Assembly: GCA_017303575.1 (NCBI GenBank)
Contig: JAFLCL010000014.1
Coordinates: 1-64,000 of the forward strand
DNA from: Deltaproteobacteria bacterium
GTDB taxonomy: Bacteria > Myxococcota_A > Polyangia > Polyangiales > Sandaracinaceae
Length of the DNA: 64,000 nt
Reading direction: 5' to 3'
A program made the position numbers and the translations under genes. Below are positions 34,596 to 42,721 of this stretch, in pieces; within the stretch, counting starts at the first letter, position 1; every line of letters begins with the position of its first letter. The notes under the pieces were generated by a model. It was not told the DNA's origin. It saw nothing but the letters and a program-made list of their open reading frames with translations, and searched no databases.

Positions 34596-36161
34596 TCACC
34601 GGGTCGCGAGAAAGGCGAGCAGCACCTCGCCATCGAAGCGGCGCCCCGCGACCTCGCTCAGGATCGTCGAGGGGTCGCGCGCGCTCCCCGCCGCTGTCGT
34701 CTCGAGGCGCGCCACGAGCTCGGCGATGCCGCGCTCGCCTCGCTGCGCGACCAGCCAGTCGATCATCGCGAGGCTCTGGTGATAGGCGAGCCGTGCGTCG
34801 GCCGGATCGTCGATGTCGAGGAACGCGCCGTCGAGGGACGCCAGCGGCACGTACGTTCGGTCGCGTACGAGCCGCGCGAAGTCGCGCGACGCGCTCGGAT
34901 CGTCCAGCCCCGCGAAGTGCTGCGCGATGCCTTCGTCGGCCCAGTAGGGCACGTCACGGGGTCGATCGTGGAGGGCCGCGTGAAGGGTCTCGTGGCGCAG
35001 CACGCCGCGTCGCATCGCATCGGTGGTCTGCTGGGGATCGAAGAGGCTGCGATCGAGGTGGAGCACGCCATCGTAGGCCGCCGCCGTCCAGCTCTGGCCG
35101 CACATCGCGCGCAGCATCGCGTCGTGATCGCGATGGACGAGCACGGCCAGCTCGGCCCGTCGCGGAAGCGCGAGCGCCCTGCTCGCGTCGTCGAGCGCCC
35201 CCACGATCGTGTCGAGCGCGTCGACGACGTGTGGCTCGGACACGTCGGACGCGTAGAGGATCGTCACTCCACGCGCCGCGCGGGTGCGCGCGCCCTGCCC
35301 TACTCCGTCGCGACGGCGCTCCGTGCGCGCTCGCAGGTGGAGCGCTTCGGGGTCGCCCGGGTAGACCGCGAGGTACGCGGAGAGAGCGTCGATCGTGCGC
35401 GCGAGCTCGACGGTGCGAGACAGTGCGTAGGCGAGCTCGATCGCGATCGCAGGCTCCTCCCGATCGCGCGCGAACGCCTCACCGAGCGCCTCGCGGAAGC
35501 CGGCCATCTCGCGCGCGTGGATCCGGCGAATCGCGCGCAGGACGTGGGGCACTGCGTCCCGTGGCGCGAGGCGAGCCGCACGATCGATCGCGAGCTCGGC
35601 GTTGCGTGGGTCGCGCGCGTCGAGGCGAACCGCGACCGTGAGGTAGAGGCTCGTCGCGAGATCGAATCCGTCCGCGATCCGATCGGGCGCAGCGACGGCA
35701 GGCTCCACCGACGCGAGGCTCGTCTCCCCACGCACCAGCACCGCCGTCAGCGCGGCGCGCAGACCGTCGCTCGTCGCCTCGTCGTCGAGCGCGATCCGTG
35801 CTCGGTCACGGAGCTCCGAGATACGCGCGTTCACGAGCGCGTCGAGTCGATCGTGCCGCTCGATGCGCTCCGGCTCGGCGCAAGGATCGACCTCCACCTC
35901 GACACGCGCTGGAGCGCGCGGTGCGACCTGGGGGGCGGACGGCTCGACGGAGGACGGGTTCGGGGCGCGTGCTTCGTCGACCGTGGGAGGCGCCTCGCTC
36001 GGTGCCTCCGGTTCGGCCGGCGCCGTGTGCTCTCGCGCGCCCTCGACACGGGACGCGCCCGGCCCTCCCGCGTCGCTCCGCTCACGCAGTGTGACGATCA
36101 GGACCAGGGCGAGGACGACGAGGAGGATGATCCCCGCCGACCTCGCGCGCGCCCCGTTCAA
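34596..36161 (-). CDS. Membrane-anchored peptidase MA-like zinc metalloprotease
   Basis: 521 residues from TTG 36161, which overlaps the upstream stop (TTGA). One membrane helix near the N-terminus (AGIILLVVLALVLIVTL), a Pro/Ala/Glu linker, a helical TPR-like region (about 130-300), then a gluzincin domain: LRHETLHAALHD is HExxH at about 390-394, and YWADEGIAQHFAG gives the downstream Glu ligand. Fits the peptidase MA family of collagenase-like and envelope proteases. Coupled to the MYXO-CTERM protein, so it could process or depend on that protein, though this is only positional. Confidence 0.83.
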   Translation of the reverse strand: MNGARARSAGIILLVVLALVLIVTLRERSDAGGPGASRVEGAREHTAPAEPEAPSEAPPTVDEARAPNPSSVEPSAPQVAPRAPARVEVEVDPCAEPERIERHDRLDALVNARISELRDRARIALDDEATSDGLRAALTAVLVRGETSLASVEPAVAAPDRIADGFDLATSLYLTVAVRLDARDPRNAELAIDRAARLAPRDAVPHVLRAIRRIHAREMAGFREALGEAFARDREEPAIAIELAYALSRTVELARTIDALSAYLAVYPGDPEALHLRARTERRRDGVGQGARTRAARGVTILYASDVSEPHVVDALDTIVGALDDASRALALPRRAELAVLVHRDHDAMLRAMCGQSWTAAAYDGVLHLDRSLFDPQQTTDAMRRGVLRHETLHAALHDRPRDVPYWADEGIAQHFAGLDDPSASRDFARLVRDRTYVPLASLDGAFLDIDDPADARLAYHQSLAMIDWLVAQRGERGIAELVARLETTAAGSARDPSTILSEVAGRRFDGEVLLAFLATR

Positions 36162-38533
36162 CGCGTCGCCCGCTTGCGACGCATCGCGACGCCGATCGCG
36201 AGCAGACCTGCGAGCCATGCGTAGGAGTGCTCGGACGAGCGTGTCCCCGTGCGACACGCGCAGCCCGAGCTCGAAGGCGGAAGGCCCGAGCCCGCGGCAT
36301 CGACCGCCGCCCGCCCACCATCGAGACGGCCTCCATCGACCGCGCCGCCATCCCGTGCTCCGCTGTCCGTCGTCGCCACCGCGCCCGAGTCCTCCAGCGA
36401 CACCGCGCCCGCGTCGTCTTCGACGGTGCTGCCGGCGTCCTCGTCGATCACCGCAGCGTCGTCGTCGAGCATGGTGCCGGCGTCGTCACCGATCGCGGCG
36501 TCGTCCACCGCCACGCTCGCGTCCGGCATCGGCGGAACGAACGCGTCGGGGATCGGCGGCACGAACGCGTCGAACGGCGCGCCTGCGTCGCAGGTGAACA
36601 TCCCCGGACGACACGCGCCCATCGAGCACGCGTCACCCGTCGTGCACGCGTCGCCGTCGCTGCACGACGCTGTGTTGTTCACGAAGCCGCAGCCAGTCGC
36701 CGCGACACACATCGCCGTCGTACACGGGTTCGTGTCCTCCATGCACGTCACCGTCGTGCCTCGGCACATGCCCATCGCGTTGCATGCGTCGCCCGTCGTG
36801 CACATCGAGCCGTCGGAGCACGCACGACCCGAGACCGGCGTGCTCACGCAACCCGAGGGACCGCACGTGTCGTCGGTGCAGGGGTTCATGTCGTCGCAGC
36901 TCGCGGTGCCGCCACACACGCCTGCCATCGAGCAGATGTCGCCCGTCGTGCACGAGCGGCCGTCGTCGCAGAGCGCGCCCGCGTTGATGGTGTTCGCGCA
37001 TCCCGTCGCGGCCGCGCAGCTGTCGGTCGTGCAGGGATTCGAGTCGTTGCACGAGACGGTGGATCCCCCGGCGCACAGCGCCGCGGCGGAGCACGTCGTC
37101 CCGGTGGTGCACATGTCGCCGTCGTCGCAGCTGGCGCCCGTGTCGACGAGGCACGCATAGCGCCTGCACGTACGACAGGTCGTGCACGTCCCGGCGCCCG
37201 GTCCGCAGTCGTCGACGACGAGGGGGAAGTCGACGATGCAGTTGTCGGTGTCCCCGGTGCTCGGGTCGCGCACCATGATGCGATTGCTGCCCGGCGCTGT
37301 GCGCGGGGTGACCCCCGGATATGCGCCGAGCTGGAACGCGACGACGTCCACGACCGTCCGGTTCCAGCCGAGCACGATCACCTCGTCTCCGCTGTCGGCG
37401 AGCGCGAAGCTCGCGCCGCTGGCATCCCATGTCGGCATCGACAGCAGCAGCGGTGTGCCGGTCTCGATCACGTAGTCGGCTGGCGCGCCATAGCTGGCCA
37501 TGAAGTTGGCGCCGATGTCGGCAATCGACGCGAGCCCTCCCGAAGCGAGCGTCGCGCCTGCGGGGAACACGCCCATGTACTCGGTGCCGTCGGGCAGCTC
37601 TTCGTCGCCCACCGCGTACTGCGAGAGGTCGAGCGTGAGCGGTGTCTGGTTGCGGACCTCGAACCACTCGGCCGACGAGCCGGGCGCGCTCACCATCACT
37701 CGCACCACGAGAAGGGGCGCGTAGACCTCACGCGTCGTGCGATCGAACCACACCTCGAGCGAGTGGCTCACGACGCCGTCCATCACCTCGACGAACGTGT
37801 TCGTCGGCACGCCCGCGAACACCGTCGGATCACCGTAGTCGCTGATCACGTCGAGGGCGTCGGAGCTGCCCATGATGTCGACGGTGTCGCCCATCGCGTT
37901 CTCTCGGAAGATCGCGACGGTGAATCGCAGCGCGTCGAGGGTGCCCGCCGGCAGCGACGTCCACGGGATCGCGATCTCGGTGACGTTCGTCGTCGCGTTC
38001 GTCGCGATGGTGCCCATCGCCACCGTCGCGTACGTCGTGTCGCGAACGCGGACCGTGCCGCCGGGCCCGCCCTGCGTCTGGACCAGCCGCTCCCACGCGG
38101 CCTCGGGCGCGACGTCGGTGTCCGCGAACCCGGCGAACGGCGTGTTGCCGCTGCCCGTCACGCGGTCGGAGTCGATCGCGATCTGGATCTGAGGAGGCGT
38201 GGAGACGACGCCCGTCTCCGGTCCGAGGGTCACGCGGAAGTAGAGGCTCGTGCGGTCGGCCGTGACGACGAAGCTCTGGAGGTCTGCTCCCGTCTCCGGC
38301 GTGACGAGGTCCGTGCGCGTGTCGCGTCCGGCATCGAGCCACACGAGCTCGCCCTGATTGGACGCGTCCCGCGCGACGACGGCGAGGTTCGAGGTGTTGG
38401 GCACACGCGTCGACCAGTCGGAAGCGTCGCCGTCGACGGTCACCCCGTGCGCCGCCGCGCTCCCCGCGGAGAGCCACGCGCCCGCGCCCACCGAGAGCGC
38501 AACCACCTGAAGTCCGAGCCGCGTATGACGCAT
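36158..38533 (-). CDS. Secreted Cys-repeat protein with MYXO-CTERM sorting tail
   Basis: 791 residues from ATG 38533. Signal peptide ends SAAAHG. A carbohydrate-binding/DOMON-like beta domain (about 30-250) precedes a lamin-tail-like domain (AEWFEVRNQTPLTLDLSQY). Then come five to six Cys-rich repeats of the form CDDG..C(T)TGD.C...G.C, and an Asp/Ala-rich stalk (PDAFVPPMPDASV). The C-terminus GCACRTG, a hydrophobic AWLAGLLAIGVA and MRRKRATR are a MYXO-CTERM signal, the tail that myxosortases cleave and lipidate at the Cys in this phylum. So the protein is surface-anchored. Ligand unknown. Translationally coupled to the protease gene. Confidence 0.9.
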   Translation of the reverse strand: MRHTRLGLQVVALSVGAGAWLSAGSAAAHGVTVDGDASDWSTRVPNTSNLAVVARDASNQGELVWLDAGRDTRTDLVTPETGADLQSFVVTADRTSLYFRVTLGPETGVVSTPPQIQIAIDSDRVTGSGNTPFAGFADTDVAPEAAWERLVQTQGGPGGTVRVRDTTYATVAMGTIATNATTNVTEIAIPWTSLPAGTLDALRFTVAIFRENAMGDTVDIMGSSDALDVISDYGDPTVFAGVPTNTFVEVMDGVVSHSLEVWFDRTTREVYAPLLVVRVMVSAPGSSAEWFEVRNQTPLTLDLSQYAVGDEELPDGTEYMGVFPAGATLASGGLASIADIGANFMASYGAPADYVIETGTPLLLSMPTWDASGASFALADSGDEVIVLGWNRTVVDVVAFQLGAYPGVTPRTAPGSNRIMVRDPSTGDTDNCIVDFPLVVDDCGPGAGTCTTCRTCRRYACLVDTGASCDDGDMCTTGTTCSAAALCAGGSTVSCNDSNPCTTDSCAAATGCANTINAGALCDDGRSCTTGDICSMAGVCGGTASCDDMNPCTDDTCGPSGCVSTPVSGRACSDGSMCTTGDACNAMGMCRGTTVTCMEDTNPCTTAMCVAATGCGFVNNTASCSDGDACTTGDACSMGACRPGMFTCDAGAPFDAFVPPIPDAFVPPMPDASVAVDDAAIGDDAGTMLDDDAAVIDEDAGSTVEDDAGAVSLEDSGAVATTDSGARDGGAVDGGRLDGGRAAVDAAGSGLPPSSSGCACRTGTRSSEHSYAWLAGLLAIGVAMRRKRATR

Positions 38534-38571
38534 GAAGCCTCCGACCTCATCGTACACGCCGACCACGCGAT

Positions 38572-39228
38572 TCACGCACGCCGATCGCCGTCGTCGAAGA
38601 AGCGCATCGCCAGTGACGTGACCTCGGCGACCGAGGACGTGAGCTCGTGAACGTCGTCGAGCACGACGAGCTCCGCGCCGCTGAGAGCCGCCTGCGCGCG
38701 TGACTCTTCGAGGGGAAGCAGTGGATCACGGGCGCCGTGCACGACGAGCGCCGGACAGGTCAGCGGTCCGTTCGGCTCGCTGCCGAGCGCCACGACGTCC
38801 TCGTAGAACGAGTAGCCCACGCGCTGCAGCCTTCCGTGCACGTCGGGGAACAGCATCGAGCCGCGCGCCTTCCACTGCGCGCGCGCCTCGTCGGAGAGCA
38901 CACGATCCCAGAGGCCGCGGAGGTGCAGAGGCGCCGAGAGCAGGACGACACGATCGACGCGGCCCGTCTCTCTCGCGAAGCGCCCCGCGAGCCATCCCCC
39001 GAGCGAGCTCCCGACGAGCCGCCAGCGCGGGCGATCGAGCGACGCATCGAGCGCGTCGAGGTGTGCGCGGATCGCATGGATGGAGAGGTGCCGGATGCTC
39101 GGGAGGTGCAGCTCTGGCACGTGCACATCGATCCCTCGTCGGGCGTACGCCTCGCGCAGGGCCGCGCCCTTGCGCGACGCACTGCCCGAGCCGAGGCCAT
39201 GGAGGTACGCGTAGGCGATCGCGGGCAC
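38572..39228 (-). CDS. Alpha/beta hydrolase (YqiA/UPF0227-like)
   Basis: 218 residues, GTG start. YLHGLGSGSASRKG is the oxyanion loop, GSSLGGWLA the nucleophile elbow, GARDPLLP the Asp, and VHELTS the His. The compact size and the early HGxGS resemble the YqiA esterase group. No signal peptide. TAGGTC ends 6 nt before GTG. Substrate unknown. Separated by 38 bp from the MYXO-CTERM gene, same strand. Confidence 0.85.
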   Translation of the reverse strand: MPAIAYAYLHGLGSGSASRKGAALREAYARRGIDVHVPELHLPSIRHLSIHAIRAHLDALDASLDRPRWRLVGSSLGGWLAGRFARETGRVDRVVLLSAPLHLRGLWDRVLSDEARAQWKARGSMLFPDVHGRLQRVGYSFYEDVVALGSEPNGPLTCPALVVHGARDPLLPLEESRAQAALSGAELVVLDDVHELTSSVAEVTSLAMRFFDDGDRRA

Positions 39229-39315
39229 GCCTCGGACCTACCACGCGACGACGAAAGAAAAGACGCAACGCGGGGAGGCCATCGTCGATGCGAGCGGCTT
39301 CAAGGAGGTTCTCCG

Positions 39316-39870
39316 ATGCCCGCTCGCGAATCAGACCGTCGTCCCGATCTCGTTCCTTCCTACCGCTGGTGGCTCGTCCTGGCCGCGCTGCTCTCGGGCT
39401 GCGCGCCCGCGACCTCGAGCTGGACGCACACACGCCCGCCGCTCGATCCCCTCACGCTGCCGTGCAGCGGCGCCGACGCGGGCCCCGAGGCCGAGCTTCC
39501 CGACGGCTTCGTCGCGGGCGAGGATGCCCCGATGTCGCTTCCACCCACCGAGCCGTTCGCGATCGAGCCCGCAACACCGCGCGTGAGCGTGCACCGCGGC
39601 GAACGCACCTTCCTCGCGGTGCACCTCGAGCGTGCGAGCAGCCATCGCGCATACGTCGAGCTCAAGGCGAGCGGTCTGCCTGCGGGCGTCGCCGCGATCG
39701 CAGCGTTCGGACCCGAGCCTTCACAGCTGGGCTTGGCGGTCGAAGCGTCGGACACGGCGCGAGAGATCACCGATCTCCCCATCACCCTCGAGGCCCACGC
39801 CGACGGCGTGCGCGTCTCGCGCCGGCTCCTCCTCACGATCCTCGCGGCGCCCGAGTCGCCCGAAGAGTGA
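39316..39870 (+). CDS. Lipoprotein with Ig-like C-terminal domain
   Basis: 184 residues. ATG is preceded by a perfect AAGGAGG at 7-nt spacing, one of the few strong Shine-Dalgarno sites in the window. N-terminal hydrophobic helix ends in lipobox LLSGC. The rest is beta-rich (VSVHRGERTFLAVHL, ITLEAHADGVRVSRRLLLTI), like the Ig-type repeats of cell-surface proteins. Function unknown. Converges on phaR with 6 bp between stop codons. Confidence 0.78.
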   Translation: MPARESDRRPDLVPSYRWWLVLAALLSGCAPATSSWTHTRPPLDPLTLPCSGADAGPEAELPDGFVAGEDAPMSLPPTEPFAIEPATPRVSVHRGERTFLAVHLERASSHRAYVELKASGLPAGVAAIAAFGPEPSQLGLAVEASDTAREITDLPITLEAHADGVRVSRRLLLTILAAPESPEE

Positions 39871-39876
39871 GGCCGA

Positions 39877-40593
39877 TCAGCGCGCGCGCAGCGCCTTCTT
39901 CGCAGACGCAGCATTCGTCTCGGGCGCACCGTGCGCGCCCAACGAGCGCTGCGCGCTCGCCACGTCGCGCACCGCTGCGCGCAGCTCGGCGAGCTCTCGC
40001 TTGAGGGATGCGACGTCGTCCTCGAGACCGTCGCCCTCTCCCGGCTCACCCGGTTCGCTCGGCATCACGTAGCCCGCCGGGTCCATCGCGAGCTGGTTCG
40101 GCGCGGGGTACGCGAACGAGCCTTCCGGCACGGGCGTCGGCGTGCGGCGCTGGGGCGTGAGCATCTGCTGAGCGCCGAGCACCATGCGCGCGAGCGCGTT
40201 GCTCGCGGCGAAAGGCATCGTCGCCATCGGCACGTAGGGCGCGACGGCCTCGGCGCTCGAACGAGCCGACAAATAGAGCTCGAGCGCGCTCGAGACGTAT
40301 CGACCGAAGAACTCCGCGAGGTGCTCGTCCTTCATGCGGATGAGCTGGAGCAGGAGCGGCACCGGGAGCAGACGCGCAGCGCCGCGGCTCTCGAGGATGA
40401 CCTGCGCGAGCGTCTGCTGCGTGAGGTCTTCGTTGGTCTTCGCGTCGAGCACGCGCACGTCGTCGCCCTTGCGGATGCGATCCTCGAGCTCCTCGAGCGT
40501 CACGTAACGGCTATGCCCGGTGTCGTAGAGACGTCGGTTGCCGTACTTCTTGATCACGATCGTCTCGCGCACGCGAGGGCCACGGAGGCGCAT
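39877..40593 (-). CDS. phaR: PHA accumulation regulator PhaR-like
   Basis: 238 residues from ATG 40593. The N-terminal 60 residues, IVIKKYGNRRLYDTGHSRYV and TLEELEDRIRKGDDV, are the PHB/PHA accumulation regulator DNA-binding domain; the following DLTQQTLAQVILESRG and the PHB_acc-like helical region are also kept. A Pro-rich segment and a C-terminal coiled coil (ASLKRELAELRAAVRDVAS) end it. In beta-proteobacteria PhaR represses phasin and its own gene and is released by binding PHA granules. Here it is divergent from a run ending in a PHA synthase, and a palindromic site overlaps its own promoter, consistent with autoregulation. Confidence 0.9.
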   Translation of the reverse strand: MRLRGPRVRETIVIKKYGNRRLYDTGHSRYVTLEELEDRIRKGDDVRVLDAKTNEDLTQQTLAQVILESRGAARLLPVPLLLQLIRMKDEHLAEFFGRYVSSALELYLSARSSAEAVAPYVPMATMPFAASNALARMVLGAQQMLTPQRRTPTPVPEGSFAYPAPNQLAMDPAGYVMPSEPGEPGEGDGLEDDVASLKRELAELRAAVRDVASAQRSLGAHGAPETNAASAKKALRAR

Positions 40594-40599
40594 GCGCCG

Positions 40600-40628
40600 G
40601 GTGTAGCGCGTTTTTGCGCAGTGCAACA
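40600..40628 (-). promoter_or_regulatory. phaR promoter, -35 inside operator A
   Basis: Minus strand: TGTTGC (40628-40623), 17-bp spacer, TACACC (40605-40600), 6 nt, ATG 40593. Operator A covers the -35. Confidence 0.5.
40614..40626 (-). promoter_or_regulatory. Putative PhaR operator A
   Basis: Near-palindrome, minus strand TTGCACTGCGCAA. It shares the 11-mer TGTTGCACTGC with operator B. TGCA-type palindromes are the known class of PhaR sites in other proteobacteria. Confidence 0.55.
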
Positions 40629-40667
40629 CGACGCGACTCTCTCCGCGCCGACGGGCTCGACAGAGCC

Positions 40668-40697
40668 TTGACAGCAACGGCCCGCCGGGCCAACCCT
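40668..40697 (+). promoter_or_regulatory. Promoter of the PHA/envelope operon
   Basis: Perfect TTGACA (40668-40673), 18-bp spacer, AACCCT (40692-40697). Predicted start of transcription falls near 40704, the left end of operator B. Confidence 0.55.
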
Positions 40698-40703
40698 CCG
40701 CGC

Positions 40704-40725
40704 TTGTTGCACTGCAGCAAAGCAG
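40704..40725 (+). promoter_or_regulatory. Putative PhaR operator B
   Basis: TTGTTGCACTGCAGCAAAG, with a central palindrome TTGC-ACTGCA-GCAA. It begins where transcription is predicted to start, so binding would block the promoter. Confidence 0.55.
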
Positions 40726-40748
40726 CTGCCGCAAGGACCGGAGACTCG

Positions 40749-41693
40749 ATGCGCCCCCTCTTCGTCTCGATCGTCATGTCGCTCACCGTGGGCCTCGCAG
40801 GCTGCGCGGATGGCTCGGGGATGGCGTGCCGCGTGGGCGCGGACTGCGCGTCCGGCGTGTGCAATTCGGACGGCACCTGCGGTCGCTCGCGCCCCGACTC
40901 GGGCGCTCCCGACGCAGCCACGACCGTGACCCCCGATGCGTTCACGCCGATCGCCAGCGACGCAGGTCCGACCCCCGACACGGGCGTGCGCGTCTGCACC
41001 CCCAACGGCGATGGAACGATCACGCGCGAAGAGTCGCCGCTCCGCGCGGGTCTCTACGCCACCTTCCGCATCGCCGAGGGCGCCACGGTGGACACCGTCG
41101 GAACGAACGTCTCGGGCGAGCGTCGCTGGGATCTCTCGGGCTCGTTCACGGGCGACCACGACGAGCGCGTCGAGCTGCTCGCGCCTGCGGGCGCGTGGTG
41201 GTCGGGCGACTACCCGCTCGCGACGTATGCAGCGCGCCTCTCGGGCTCGAGCGACAACCTCGGCGTCTTCCAGATCACCGACACGGCGCTGCTCTTGCTG
41301 GGTGTCGTGTCCCCCGAGGACGGAGTCACCCGCACGAACCTCGAGAACGATCCGCCCGTCGAGGTGCTGCGCTTCCCCCTCGCCGAGGGCGCCACGTGGT
41401 CGACGCGCACGACCGTGAGCGGCGTCGCGGTCGGGGTCATCGCGGCCTACACCGAGGAGTACACGTTCGTCGCCGATGGCCACGGCGTGATGGCCACGCC
41501 GTTCGGCGACGTGGACGTGCTCCGCGTGCGCAGCGAGCTCGAGCGCACCTCGGGCTTCGCGACGCTCGACACGCGCCGCACGTTCGCGTTCGTCGGCGAG
41601 TGCTTCGGGACCGTCGCCACGATCACCAGCGAGTCGTTCGAGACCGACAGCGAATTCACGCGCGCCTCCGAAGTGCGGAGGCTCGCCCCGTGA
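40749..41693 (+). CDS. Lipoprotein 1 of the PHA/envelope operon
   Basis: 314 residues. Lipobox LAGC, a small Cys knot (CRVGADCASGVCNSDGTC), an Asp/Ala/Pro linker, then a beta-rich domain of about 230 residues from VCTPNGDGTITREES to ECFGTVATITSES. The same domain recurs in the lipoprotein at 44485 (e.g. FECFGEVARVV; CVPNLDGRIEMHE), so the two are paralogs. First gene of the run controlled by the promoter at 40668 with operator B. CGGAG precedes ATG. Function unknown; likely at the outer membrane. Confidence 0.8.
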   Translation: MRPLFVSIVMSLTVGLAGCADGSGMACRVGADCASGVCNSDGTCGRSRPDSGAPDAATTVTPDAFTPIASDAGPTPDTGVRVCTPNGDGTITREESPLRAGLYATFRIAEGATVDTVGTNVSGERRWDLSGSFTGDHDERVELLAPAGAWWSGDYPLATYAARLSGSSDNLGVFQITDTALLLLGVVSPEDGVTRTNLENDPPVEVLRFPLAEGATWSTRTTVSGVAVGVIAAYTEEYTFVADGHGVMATPFGDVDVLRVRSELERTSGFATLDTRRTFAFVGECFGTVATITSESFETDSEFTRASEVRRLAP

Positions 41694-42721
41694 CCTCGAG
41701 CATGCGCGGGCTCCTCTTCTTCCTCGCCCTCCCATGGATGGCCGGCTGCGTGACGTTCCACGCGGGCGCGATGCCGGGTGAGCCGCGCGACGCGACCTAC
41801 GCCCAGATCCGCGGTGTGCGCATGCGCTACCGCGACGAAGGCCCGCCCGACGCGCCAGCCATCGTGATGATCCACGGCTTCGCGAGCTCGCTCGAGACGT
41901 GGCTCGCGGTGACCCCTTCTCTTCGCGATCGCTACCGAGTGCTCTCGCTCGACCTCAAGGGGTTCGGCTGGACGGACCGCCCCGAAGGTGACTATTCGCC
42001 CGAAGCGCAGGCGCGCGGGGTGCTCGCGCTCATGGACGAGCGTGGCATCGATCGCGCGGCGATCGTCGCGCACTCGTACGGCTCGAGCGTGGCGCTGCAG
42101 ATGGCGCTCCTCGCGCCGCAGCGCGTGACGCGCCTGTCGCTCTACGACGCGTGGGTCTACAGCTCGCAGCTCCCCGTGTTCTTCCACCTCGCGCGCGCGG
42201 AGAGCGTCGGCGAGGCGATGTTCGCGACGTGGTACGGCGAGCGCGCGGAAGACCGCATGGCGCTCGCGTTCTACGACCAGCGCTACGTCACGATGGAGCT
42301 GATCGACGCTGTCGACGCCGCGCTCCAGCGCCCGGGCACCTACGCAGCGGCGCTCGCGTCGGTGCGCGCGATGCACTACGAGCGCATCGAGAGCCGCTAC
42401 CGCGAGGTCGAGCAGCCGGTGTTGCTCCAGTGGGGCCGCGAGGACCGCGTGACGCCGATCTCCGTCGGCGAGCGGCTCTTGCGCGATCTCCCCGACGCCG
42501 AGCTCGTGGAGCACCCGCGCTGCGGGCACTTCCCGATGATCGAGGCCATCGACGCGTCGAACCACAGGCTCGTGGAATTCCTCGACGCCGGGCTCGCGAA
42601 CGGTCGCTGGAGCGAGGCGACGAGCGGTGGTGATGTGCCGAGTGACAGTGTCGGTGTTTCGACGGCAGTGACGCCCGACGCGCCTTCGGGCGACGTGCCG
42701 AGCGACGAGGCAGCGCAGTGA
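41690..42721 (+). CDS. Alpha/beta hydrolase lipoprotein
   Basis: 343 residues from GTG 41690, overlapping the previous stop by 4 bp. Signal peptide with lipobox MAGC. Fold motifs: oxyanion MIHGFASSLETW, strand-turn DLKGFGWTDRP, nucleophile AHSYGSSVAL, acid GREDRVTP, and His in CGHFPMIE. This is the epoxide hydrolase/haloalkane-type hydrolase fold, here placed outside the cytoplasm. A Val/Ser/Pro tail of about 40 residues ends it. In this operon an esterase acting on polyester or lipid is plausible but not shown. Confidence 0.85.
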   Translation: MTSSMRGLLFFLALPWMAGCVTFHAGAMPGEPRDATYAQIRGVRMRYRDEGPPDAPAIVMIHGFASSLETWLAVTPSLRDRYRVLSLDLKGFGWTDRPEGDYSPEAQARGVLALMDERGIDRAAIVAHSYGSSVALQMALLAPQRVTRLSLYDAWVYSSQLPVFFHLARAESVGEAMFATWYGERAEDRMALAFYDQRYVTMELIDAVDAALQRPGTYAAALASVRAMHYERIESRYREVEQPVLLQWGREDRVTPISVGERLLRDLPDAELVEHPRCGHFPMIEAIDASNHRLVEFLDAGLANGRWSEATSGGDVPSDSVGVSTAVTPDAPSGDVPSDEAAQ

